Shown: positions 12,820-23,084 of the stretch, piece by piece
Layout: the number at the start of each line of letters is the position of its first letter
How positions within the stretch are numbered: position 1 is the first letter of the stretch
From: Gremmenia infestans
Lineage: Eukaryota; Ascomycota; Leotiomycetes; Helotiales; Hamatocanthoscyphaceae
Direction: 5' to 3'
DNA length: 64,000 nucleotides
Assembly (NCBI GenBank): GCA_032629725.1
Contig: JAFEVB010000002.1
Location: forward strand, 2,232,001-2,296,000
Notes under the pieces: generated by a model
Seen by the model: the letters and a program-made list of their open reading frames with translations, nothing else
Told to the model about the DNA's origin: nothing
Databases searched by the model: none
Made by a program: the position numbers and the translations under genes

Positions 12820-13307
12820 GACTGTCGCAAAATCTCCGTCCTCGCGGGTTTATTAGGTAGTTCATGAAATTCTCCCGCGCATCGAGTGTTGATGTCGAGT
12901 TTTAGGACGGAGCTTCAAAGGCAGAGGAAGGTGCGATTGCTGAGGAATCCGTTTGGCTGGTGAATCTTCCTGTGTCGATAGCAAGGCTGCCTAGATTTTG
13001 TAGAAAAGTGAATACTTAAAAATTAAATTTACCAGGAATGAAGCTTTATTTCGAGGTCACCTTGAAGCTCTCGCGATAATTTGGCGGTTACATCACGTGC
13101 ACGACGCGTTTGACCTGAAGCTCCAGGCAAAGCTCAGCTTCGTAACGTCTTCCTACCTAACGAGAGACGAGCTACCCAGACAACCAAACTCATCAACGAC
13201 CCTTCACGAATTTCTCTCGACCAGCCGAACCTACTATCTCGAACTTTGCCTGTTTCTATTTCACCACACCGATCCAGAACGGGGCTCCCTAAGCTCCAGT
13301 TGTCAAC
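12820..13307. promoter_or_regulatory. Bidirectional promoter NUP159 / PUP1
   Basis: The 488 bp between the two divergent start codons must contain both promoters and leaders. CACGTG-type sequence (tcacgtgcac, about 13092) lies near the centre and could bind a bHLH factor. No proteasome-associated control element was identified. Confidence 0.5.
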
Positions 13308-14243
13308 ATGCCGGGATTCGACTTTACAAACCATACCCGCAATGCGGCGTTACACGCAAGAGGTGTGCCCTTGCCAAAGGCGACGAGTACCGGAACGACG
13401 ATTGTGGGATGTATATTTGATGGAGGTGTAGTTGTACGTGCCATCTCTGAAAATCTACACGGCAGCCTTGTCAACAAGCTACCACTCCCTGCCCTTTGAA
13501 GCTCCCACCCCTAACCACATAGCTAATTACGTGCCTCGCAGATCGCCGCAGATACCAGAGCAACAAGTGGTCCTATAGTAGCAGACAAGAACTGTGAAAA
13601 GCTACACTACATCGCCCCTCAGATCTGGTGCGCAGGAGCTGGAACCGCCGCCGACACCGAATTCACAACCGCGCTTATCTCCTCGCAACTCGAGCTGCAC
13701 TCTCTCTCCACGGGCCGCAAGCCCCGAGTGGTTACTTGCATGACTATGCTCAAGCAGCACCTTTTCAGATACCAGGGCCACATTGGCGCATATCTCGTCG
13801 TAGCAGGTGTTGATCCTACCGGTGTTGGTCTCTTCACGGTCCACGCACACGGTAGCACGGATAAACTCCCGTATGTCACTATGGGCAGCGGGTCTCTCGC
13901 GGCCATGTCGGTGTTCGAGACGCAGTGGAAGAGCAAGATGACGGAGGAGGAGGCTGTCACGCTGGCGTCGAATGCGATTCAGGCTGGTATCTTTAACGAT
14001 TTGGGCTCTGGTTCGAATGTCGATGTGGCGGTCATTACAAAGGATAAGACGACGTTGAAGCGAGGATATGTTAAGCCAAATGAGCGGAGCAAGAAACAGA
14101 AGAGCTATGTATTCAAGAGGGGTACGACTGCGGTGTTGAACGAGAAGGTCATTACAAGGGAGGAGATTAGCAAATATGTAACTGTGCATGAGCTTGAGGG
14201 TGGAGAGACGGCGTTGGGAGAGAAGATGGATTTGGACGTTTAG
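13308..14243 (+). CDS. PUP1: 20S proteasome subunit beta-2 (trypsin-like active site)
   Basis: This is a catalytic core-particle subunit with trypsin-like specificity. The exons 13308-13433 and 13542-14243 give 275 residues. The propeptide ends in KATSTG and is followed by TTIVGCIFDGG, so cleavage would expose Thr30 as the catalytic N-terminal threonine, the same propeptide length as yeast Pup1. GVVIAADTRATSGPIVADKN and LYRYQG-type helical regions follow. GSGSLAAMSVFE and the long C-terminal arm (VITREEISKYVTVHELEGG), which wraps beta-3, are family features. The single intron (13434-13541, branch CTAAC) falls between the two halves of the conserved GGVV/IAAD motif. Confidence 0.95.
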
Positions 14244-14555
14244 ATTTTGAAGAAAGGAGGTGCTGAGGGCATCTTGAGTGTATTACCACTTCGGGTTCAT
14301 TGGGATGGCGCTTAAGTTTCTGTGTACACCAGTAGCTTATGAGACATACACTATTTCGAGCATTGCATGCGATACAGCTTCTCGAACTGTTGAGTAATGA
14401 GGTGAACATGAACGAACACAGATACTTGAACATTGCGTATCAGAACATATTTCTGAGCGAGTCCCCACCTTGCCCCTCATAAGCCATTTACTCATAGATT
14501 ACGACACCAATTGTATTCTACCCAATGCAAACTCTTCTTCATCACATCCAATCTC

Positions 14556-17471
14556 TCAAAATGTCCCAGATGTACCAACACTAGGGAAACGGTTAGGGAA
14601 GTAGAAACTCGGACCCGTTATAACTGGCTGCCCATTCTCAGGGAACAGCGCATCAAAAGCATCTAGATCAAACAGTCAGCATCTGCACGCAACACACAGT
14701 AGACTTCCCAGTACTCACCCCAATCAATATCAGCCATCAAATCATCGGTCCCCGCGTCGTTCATCAGCGGCGTAATAGGTTCCTGTCCCGGATTGCTCAG
14801 CGTATCACTACCCTCCGGACTCCTCTGCGTCGGAAGGGCCCACAACGACTCTCCATTCGACACACCCGCAAACACCACATCCGGCAGCGGCGCCCTGCCA
14901 ATAGACGTAAAGCCCCCACCAGAAATGGGCACTTGTTGTATTCTCTGAGCTGCCTCGCTTTCTTCACTGGCACTCGGGGACACGCCGTACACTAATCCCT
15001 TTGCCGCAGTTTGCGAGGCTTCGCTTTTCACGCGCGGAGGCCGCATCCCTAAATGCTTGTCCATTTGCACGGGCGCTCGCATGCCTCGCATGCTTTGGTA
15101 GATAGCTGTCTTTTGCTGCAGTTCCGAGAGAACACGGAGTCCTTTTGTGTGGCGATTTTCGTTGGCATCGCATTCAAAGATGTAGTCCAGGCACGCCCAT
15201 ATCCGGTCGGCTTCTTTGCGTTTCGGGTATACGTAGACCTCCATGAGAAGTAGGAATGCCGCGTGGTACTGTTGCATAGCGCCTAGATACCATTTCCAGT
15301 TTCTAAGCTCAGGCAGCGTTTCTAATGCAATGGATACCTCGAGATGTGTGGTTCCGGCCACAAGCATGATGTTCCGGAGTCGATCGGGCATGGGCGAGAC
15401 AACTGAGTTGTGATACCGATGGAGGACCATGATGTATAGTCGGGATAGAAGCAAGGCCTTGATGTGCTTGGCGCACTTCTGCACTGGTATCCTGTCATCC
15501 ATCATGTGGTCGTATTTGGCAGCCATGTTGCTCTTGAATGTCTCGATCTTGCTGAGCACCGCAGTGAGACTTATTTTACGGCGCTCTATCCTCGGTCTGT
15601 CCACCCAAATAGTTCTTATCATTTCATATATCTCAAAACGCATCTTAGAAAAAGTGACGTCTGTCCATCGATCTGCAGGTGCTGGAGGTAGGCCGGTTGC
15701 ATGAAGATCAGCATCGTCAACATTTAGGGGAAGTTTAGTATCGTATTCATCTCGTCGTATTGTTGGCCGCGGTCCTTGTGCTTCGCATGTTCTAATGTCT
15801 AAAAAGCAAAGCTGGTGCCAAATAAGTCGTCGAACATGTGTTTCTAAAGGATTCATCCCATAAGTTGATCCGTCTCGGTGAAGTCCCATGCACTCTGCCA
15901 TTCTTATTGCAGCTCCTAGCAGTACAGAATGGGCTCTGGACAACTCTGATCTACAGAGAGGAATCTTGTCCAAATGTTAGTGAGACATCGAGAGGCTCTT
16001 CCGGAAGCAGACTTACAAGATACATCACGAACGCTTGTAGAGTTTCGATCTTTGTAGTTCTAAGAAAGTTGGCCCGTGCAAGAGCAGTTTCTGTACCAAG
16101 TTTGAAGTTGTCGATCAATGAAGCTTTTGAGACACCAAAATCCCGAAGTATCACAGACTCATCCATACTAACGACTCCCGAAAACATAGCAGCGAAGATG
16201 ATAGTTTGTACAGAGGTTTGAGGTTCGACTCCCAGTGAGACCTCGTCCCAGAAGGTATCGTATTCTCTTTCGAAAGTTGGCCTATGTACAATTTGTGCAA
16301 TGGTATGCACGCAAGTAAAGTATTGCTTGATAAGTCTATCTGCTGCCAGTCGTGACGGTAGGAAGTCGATAAGTGAGGCCTGGTGGCTTGTATTCCCAAA
16401 AAAGAACCCAGATGAGGACATAATGTAAGAAGGACCTGGCTTCAACCACTCAGGAGCAGGTGGTAATGGGTTTGCAGTAAAAGAAGGGGCTGGATCCCCA
16501 GTGTCTTGGTCGTTGTTCCTAGAGGCGATTGACTCATCAACGGTATATTGAAGCTTGAAATATGGGTTAGCCCTGTTCTTGGGCCGACAAAGTATTGCGA
16601 GAGTGGTATGAAGTGCAGCAAAATACATGACCCCAATTTGAAGTCGAGCGCAACATGGGACTAGTCATGTTTTCTTCCTCCAAGGCCTTGTAGATGGAAA
16701 AAGGCCATCGAGGGGGTGAGCGCTCTTAGGTCCCTTGGTGTCATGAAATTCATCTAGCAAGTAATAGTTGCTTCATCATCCCACGATCCTAGAAGAGATA
16801 CTTCTCTTACGAGTCATTCATGCAAATCACAACACAGTACAAAAGGTCAAACAAACCTCTTCAGAAATTTTCGGCCTAAAGAACCCCCCAATCCGCTCCG
16901 TAATCCTCATTTTCCCCATCTGGATCCCCAAATCCAGCAACTCATCATCATCCCCATCCTCGCCATACGCAGCATCCGGAACTGCCAATGGCGTAGGTTC
17001 CAAATCCTTCTCATCTTCGTTCGCCGGCAGATCATCATCGGCATCATCAGGCAACGCTCTATCATGAGTCTGAGCCTGAGCCTGAGCATTCTTCGCCACA
17101 TCGCGCTCGAGCAATCGCTCTAGAGATCCGACTTTCTCTTTGATCTCCGTGAGTTTGAGCTGGCTAGCTTGATCCAGAGCCGGGGCCAGAAACATACAGT
17201 CTCGGTTGAACTTCACGCAGTTGGTGCACGGATGCGATTTATTGCATTTCAGTTTGCGACGACGGCATTCTAGGCAACTTGTTATCATGCGGTTGCGCCT
17301 TCTGATGCGGGGAGCTGGGGAGCTTGAGGGTCCCGTGCTTGAGGTGGGAGCTGCGGGCGGAGAAGTAGAGCCGGAGACATCATTGTATGGTGAGGTACCG
17401 GATGGTGGGGATGAGGGCTGTCGTTCTTCTGGTGACTTGCTTTGATTGGGGACGTTGTTGAAGTAATCCAT
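14556..17471 (-). CDS. Zn2Cys6 transcription factor with fungal-specific regulatory domain
   Basis: This is a binuclear zinc-cluster regulator. The minus-strand exons 16857-17471, 16017-16553, 14719-15964 and 14556-14662 give 834 residues. A Ser/Pro-rich N-terminus precedes the cluster CX2CX6CX5CX2CX6C at residues 66-92 (SCLECRRRKLKC core), then a short dimerising coil (EIKEKVGSLERLLER). The segment GKMRITERIGGFFRP and the fungal TF domain follow, with PLCRSELSRAHSVLLGAAIRM and GLHRDGS. The C-terminus WDAFDALFPENGQP is an acidic/aromatic tail of a type often acting in activation. The last exon was found by frame, since the previous exon would otherwise end in a poor tail. The first intron (302 bp) is unusually long for this locus. 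The regulated pathway cannot be told from sequence. Confidence 0.83.
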
Positions 17472-18024
17472 ATTTGCGGCCTGTCAGTGGGGAGCTCATA
17501 AATATTCCGATGAGATGAGACGCGATGCGAGCGATGCGTAGCCAAATCCGGGGTTGAGAAAATGCTGTGCCGCCACGATGGGGGCTGTGTACGTAAGTTC
17601 AATATCTCCGCTAAAACGGCATTATTGGATATCTACTTCATATAGGTACTGTAATGAGTCACCAGTGGAAAGTATCATGTTTACTAATCGGGGTTATATC
17701 AGAGGCAGAATCGCCGATTTTCTTAGTTTAGAATATCTTTCTGATGCTATCTAAGTAGGTATCCGTCTAACGCCCCAAAGAAAGCTCTCACCAATATTAT
17801 TAGGAAAAGGAAAGGCCCGAGAAGTGCAAAGGCCATGTCTGCCATGAGAATTGTTCGCGAGGGCTTGAAGGACCGGAACGGAACTCGCGCCGTTCATTAC
17901 TTGCCCCCTCGTCAGGTCATATGCACGTCAAAGCTTACAACACCTGCAGACACTCCTTCCAAATGCAAATGCTAAAGAAATTCCCATGAAATGAAAACTT
18001 CTCGTTGGCAGCCAGATCTATAGT
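17472..18024. other. Intergenic region upstream of the Zn2Cys6 gene, downstream of YDJ1
   Basis: This 553-bp region holds the promoter of the Zn2Cys6 factor and the 3' UTR of YDJ1. No supported gene was seen. Confidence 0.5.
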
Positions 18025-19451
18025 TTATTGCGAGGCACACTGGACTCGTTCTCCACCAGGATGTCCATCTTCATCTTCATCATCCATTCCTGTTGCGCCT
18101 TGGGCACGTGCTTGCTGGCTGGGGTCAACATCCTCGAAGTCAACTGTTTCGGTCATTGTATCCGCTGGTGGGGTAACAATGGTCTTTGAAGGAGGAAGGA
18201 TACTCTTCAAAGCTTCGAACGCTGCAGGATCGGCCGCAAAGTTCTTCTCCGGGAATTTGACATCGAATTGGACATAGAGGTTACCAAAATCGTGGTGACG
18301 GTACGAAGGCATTCCCTGGCCGCGAACCATTTTCAAAGTACCTACAGCTTGTTAATTGGGGATCATCAAGTGCTACCATACAAGACTTACCAGGGCTGAT
18401 AACCTCTCCAGGCATAATTTCGATGCTGAGCCATCTGTCATCCAAATGCTCAACATAGATTGTGCCACCTGCAAGAGCAGTGACCAGGTCTATTTCTGCG
18501 TGGTAGAAAAGGTCGTCATCCTTGCGCTGGAATCTAGGGTGTGGCTTTTGCTCTATTTCGAAAACAACATCACCAGGCTGAACTCCAGGAGTTTGGTCCC
18601 CCTCGCCCCGGAACTCAATCTTGTGCCCTGTTCGAACACCTCTGTCCACGTGAACATGTAGTACCTTTCGCTCGACAATTGTTTTCTTTCCAGAGCAGAC
18701 CTTGCACTTGTCCTTCTCGCGTATGGTTTCACCTTCTCCATTGCAGTCGGGGCAGACAGTCTGAAAGCGCTGGATCATAGGGCCCATCTGGCGCATCATG
18801 GTCTTCATGCGCTGGCCATCGCAACCGGCACATTTCTTAACCGCGCCCTCTTTGCCACCCCGTCCTTTACATGACGAACAGATGACTGATTTTTGGAGGG
18901 CGAGCTTGGAGACCTTTCCGCGGTAGATATCCTCGAGGGAGACTTTGTGTACGTGGTGAATCGTTCGGGCCTTTGGTGGTCCGCGGCTTTGCATGCCACC
19001 ACCACCAAACATGCCTCCAAATCCACCACCACCGCCGCCACCTCCGAATGCGGATCCGCCACCAAAGAATTGAGAGAACAGGTCCTCGGCGTTCATTCCA
19101 CCTGCCCCACCACCGCCTTCTAAGCCCTCCTCGCCATATTGGTCGTAGATTTGTCGCTTCTGGGGGTCAGAAAGAACCTCGTACGCATGCGACAGGTCCT
19201 TGAATTTGTCGGAGGCATCTGGATTGTGTGCATTCTTGTCTAGATATGGATGTCAGCTCATGTCGCTGAAGAATATATTGGATCTCAGGGCGTACCAGGA
19301 TGATGCTTTAGAGCTCCGATCTTGTAAGCTTTCTTTAATTCGGCTTCTGTGGCGGTTGCTGCAACCTGTAGAGTCGTCAGTCGGTATTCTCCTGGAATAA
19401 GAAGGAACGGCTTACACCAAGAATATCGTAGAACTTAGACTCCTTAGCCAT
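18025..19451 (-). CDS. YDJ1: Type I Hsp40 co-chaperone, farnesylated (Ydj1/Mas5)
   Basis: This cytosolic DnaJ-A chaperone stimulates Hsp70 and aids protein import. The minus-strand exons 19416-19451, 19296-19365, 18391-19239 and 18025-18341 give 423 residues. The J domain starts KESKFYDILGV and has HPD at residues 34-36. The Gly/Phe-rich linker (FFGGGSAFGGGGGGGGF) follows, then four zinc-finger CXXC repeats (CSSCKGRGG, CAGCDG, CPDCNGEGE, CKVCSG). The substrate-binding barrels come next, then a C-terminal CASQ CaaX box for farnesylation. The CaaX box is a useful link with the prenyltransferase genes, although CDC43 itself prefers CaaL. The start was fixed by MAKESKFYDILG encoded in the 36-bp first exon. 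Confidence 0.95.
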
Positions 19452-20594
19452 GTTGTCGGCTTAAGTGTTGACGGAGGGTGTTGTGTAAAGAAGTTTCCGT
19501 CTGCTTTCGGACTCCGAGATGCTTGTTTTCCGAGTCTTCTGGGAAGGGGTGGTATGAAAAAGCGTGTAAGCCGTCTTTATTACCAATGTTAGCGCGAGAA
19601 AAAAGTTGTGATTCTCCCGAAATCTGTAGAAATTTTCGACCACGTCTTCCCTTGTAGGAAGGCTGGCAGGAGGGGTGTTTGCGAGAAAGGCAACGAAAAG
19701 GGCTGGCTGACCTACGACTAAGGCTGAGGCTGGGGCCTTGCTTGGGGTCGCAAGAATATCTTCAACGTCAGAAGTATCGCTTGGAATTAGGTAATGGCTG
19801 TAAGTCCAGGTGGCTGCTCAGTCAATCAAGGGATGACTGTAATCGGAGGGGAGAGAGGAGATATGTCGAGAATACAATCAAGAAGTTTTACGCTGACCTT
19901 CGTGATAGAATCTCAAGAGAAGGCGGAACTATTATAGCCGACATCCATGGAATCTTTTAGAATTTATCACCAATCCGCTTCAGGCAATTCGCCTCCAGCC
20001 TCATGCAAAGATGGCAACAGTAAATAATCAAATAATATAATCACGTAGAAGATTTCTAAAGAAAATGGCATACATTCTTATTGTTATTGCATTTCAGATA
20101 TCGAAGTCTTCATTTTCTACAGAATAATAAAACCAAATAGATTACGGACTTTGGTGACTCGGTAACCCTCTTTTTGCGTCCAAATTTAGACCTATGCACG
20201 GAGGGGTGCTTTCCCGGCTATCTATCCAATCATGATTCCTCTCCATCTGTTACTCAAGCTCAAGGTGAGAGGCTCTTATCGATAAGATGGATCTCTAGAT
20301 ATCATGACACACTACTTTTCCTTTCCACGGGAGGGGCAGTAATAGAGTGGAATATGAAGAGATGAAAAGCTAGAAGATCCTAGTTCGTATATATAATTCG
20401 ACACTCATTCTTTGCATCTTTTCAAATATCTTTCCTTACTTCCAGTCTTCCATACCTTGAAAGCCTAGAAGTGAAGTATCCAATACAACCGAATACTCAC
20501 CAGAGGTTACATATTTCAGCGATCAAACGTATTCCTACTTGTACTAGTGTCAATCTTTCCCATAAAATTATACTAGCTAAGGACTCTTTGCATA
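19452..20594. other. Divergent intergenic region YDJ1 / FCY1
   Basis: This 1.14-kb region contains both promoters. An open frame at 19679-19960 is basic and low-complexity, with no recognisable domain, and was not called. I searched for heat-shock elements near the YDJ1 start: clustered GAA/TTC blocks occur (for example gaaaaagc and agaatttt around 19553-19635), but no perfect array was seen. Confidence 0.45.
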
Positions 20595-21335
20595 ATGAAC
20601 GACCAAGAAGGCTTCGCCATCGCTGTCGAGGAAGCAAAGATCGGATACAAAGAAGGCGGAGTTCCCGTAAGCCGCCCCAAACCCATAACCCAACACACTT
20701 CAAACCCTGACACTCGTTCATACCAAAGATTGGAGCAGCTCTAGTGTCAAAAGATGGAAAACTTCTAGGACGAGGCCATAACATGCGAGTCCAAAAAGGA
20801 TCCGCCATCCACCACGTGAGCATTCCCCTAATATTACCTCGCCTCCCCTACCCATCTCTCCCCTTAATTGACATGGACACAAACAGGGCGAAACCGCAGC
20901 TCTAGAAAACTCAGGGCGTCTGCCAGCATCAACCTACAAAGGCGCGACAATGTACACGACTCTCTCGCCATGCGATATGTGGTTCGTGATCACACCCCTG
21001 CCCCTTAGCATTCATTCCCTATCACACGCACATGCTTACAATACAATACAACGAACAGTACCGGCGCTTGTATCCTATACGGCATCTCACGGGTCGTGAT
21101 AGGAGAAAACAAGACGTTTTTGGGGGGAGAAGCGTACTTGAAGCAAAGGGGGGTTGAGGTTATGGTTTTGGAGAATGCAGAGTGTAGGGAGTTGATGGAG
21201 AGGTTTATCAAGGAGAAGCCGGATGTTTGGTAGGTTGATTCCGCTTGGATTTGCGGAAATGGATGGATGCTAATTGAGAATAGGAATGAGGATATTGGGG
21301 AAGAGGAGAGGGTTCATTCGAAGGAGGGCAAATAA
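20595..21335 (+). CDS. FCY1: Cytosine deaminase (cytidine/dCMP deaminase superfamily)
   Basis: This enzyme hydrolyses cytosine to uracil plus ammonia in the pyrimidine salvage pathway, a fungal and bacterial activity absent from animals. Five exons (20595-20666, 20729-20815, 20887-20981, 21059-21229 and 21284-21335) give 158 residues, the same as the yeast enzyme. The zinc site is complete: HGETAALEN supplies the His ligand and the proton-shuttling Glu, and SPCDMCTGACILYG supplies the two Cys ligands. Other family marks are EEAKIGYKEGGVPIGAALV and GRGHNMRVQKGSAIHHGE. Intron 3 splits the second zinc Cys codon. The C-terminal WNEDIGE matches the short lid helix. Confidence 0.94.
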
Positions 21336-21387
21336 TTTGACATGCTTTCATGTCTTATGTTCTATGAACAGTTCATGATACAGGCAG

Positions 21388-22715
21388 TTAGCTTTTGGTT
21401 AAGCGATGGATCTCCTCGAAATAAAACTTCAAGTCATCAGGGTTGACACCAGGTGTGATTCCTGTTGAATGTTAGACGTGAAGTTAGCCTCAATTGGAAG
21501 GCAACTTACCGTGACCCAAATTAGAGATCCACCCTTGCTTTCCTCCACCGAACCCAGCAATCATATGCGTTAATACCTTGGTGATGTTCTCTCTTGTTCC
21601 GTAGAGGATTCCTGGATCAGCATTGCCTTGGAGCACAACAGGTCTGTTCCCTCTGATCTTAACAGCTTCCGCAGGATCTTGCAGCCAATCCAAACCAACG
21701 ACTTGGTAGCCCAGGTCGCAGAGAGAATCCAATGCATACCATGCTCCCTTTGCAAAGACGACCATTGGAACAGGATCTAAGTTCTTCTCCTTCAGTCGTT
21801 TTGGGAGGTTCTCGGATATGTACGCTAAGTATGGTTGCGAGAATTCCTTGAACGCAGCTGGTGATAATTCAGCCGCCCACGAGTCAAATACTTGTACGAT
21901 CTGTATCGATAATTAGCAATAAAGCAATAGCGAAAAGGTCTGGTAATCTGACCTGAGCACCTGCTTGAACCTGCAACGCCAAATATTCCACACAAACCTC
22001 AGCAATCTTTTGTAAAAGATCCTTGCTTGCTTGTGGATATTTATAGATCCAAGTCTTGGTCTGAATGAACAGTTTACTCCCACCACCTTCAACCATGTAA
22101 CACAACAGCGTCCAAGGCGCACCACAGAATCCAAACAGCGGAACTCGTCCCTTCAACTTATGCCTAGCCATCGTAATAGCCTTATAAACATAATCAAGCT
22201 CTGCCGCAACATCAACCTTCTTTTGCAAAACTTTTTGGTATTGTCCGTCATCAGGCGATGTAAGAGGTTCTGGGAAATGAGGTCCTTTCTTATCAACCAT
22301 CTCCACAGTCATGCCTAATGCTTGAGGGATGACCAAGATATCCGAGAAGATGATAGCCGCATCAATGAGGCCTGCGAACCTCTCGATGGGCTGTAGAGTC
22401 AAGGTGGATGCGATTTCTGGGGAGCGGCAGCATTCGAAAAAGTCGTTCTGGCCCTTGGCTTCATGGTATTCGGGGAGATATCGTCCAGCTATATTGAACG
22501 TTATTTAAATGTCTGACATACAATGGGAGGTTTCTCACCTTGACGCATCACCCACATTGGGGGTCTCTCGACCTTTTGGCCTATATTTCAATCGCATCAG
22601 TTTACACCTTCTACCCCTCTACCCCGCAAGGTCTTTCTCCTTTGGAAAAGATGCACGCACCCCATGCGGTTCTAATGATCAAATCATTCTTCAGAGGTTC
22701 GAACTGGTGAGCCAT
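21388..22715 (-). CDS. HEM12: Uroporphyrinogen III decarboxylase (haem biosynthesis)
   Basis: This cytosolic enzyme removes four acetate carboxyls from uroporphyrinogen III to give coproporphyrinogen III. The minus-strand exons 22661-22715, 22539-22580, 21953-22488, 21510-21900 and 21388-21461 give 365 residues, the normal length. The substrate-loop signature RPPMWVMRQAGRYLPEYHE is formed across exons 2 and 3. The segments IFSDILVIPQALGM, PLFGFCGAPWTLLCYMVEGGG, DWLQDPAEA and LQGNADPGILYG are family blocks. The tail reads GITPGVNPDDLKFYFEEIHRL. Five exons in 1.3 kb, two of them very short, required splicing by frame. It converges with FCY1 with only 52 bp between the stop codons, so the 3' UTRs probably overlap. 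Confidence 0.95.
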
Positions 22716-23084
22716 AGTGATGTGTCCCTCGTGTTGGATCTCGATGTGTAACTGAGAAGGAGTAAATGTTTCTGAAGGCATGAAACTCCCCGCCGAGTGT
22801 TGATAGCGCATTTGGTCCCTGAGCTTATTTCCAGCTGCGGGAAGGATGAAAAGCAGGGGTGGCACGAGCCAATTATACTGTAAACTCGCGATTCTGCAGC
22901 TTCAGCCTCAAGTGTTTTTGGGCATCTTCTCCACGCACTGAGTTCTTTCTTTTCTCTACAGCCATTGGCAGTCAACAGCCATTCCACATCGATAGTACCC
23001 GCACTATTCTCCACCTGTACGAATACCCCAACGTGGACACTACGCGCGCATTTCCCATACATGTCAGAACGAACCCGATAGCCC
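22716..23084. promoter_or_regulatory. Bidirectional promoter HEM12 / 897-residue ORF
   Basis: The 369 bp between divergent starts hold both promoters. The open frames in this interval run through both leaders and lack domain content. Confidence 0.45.
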
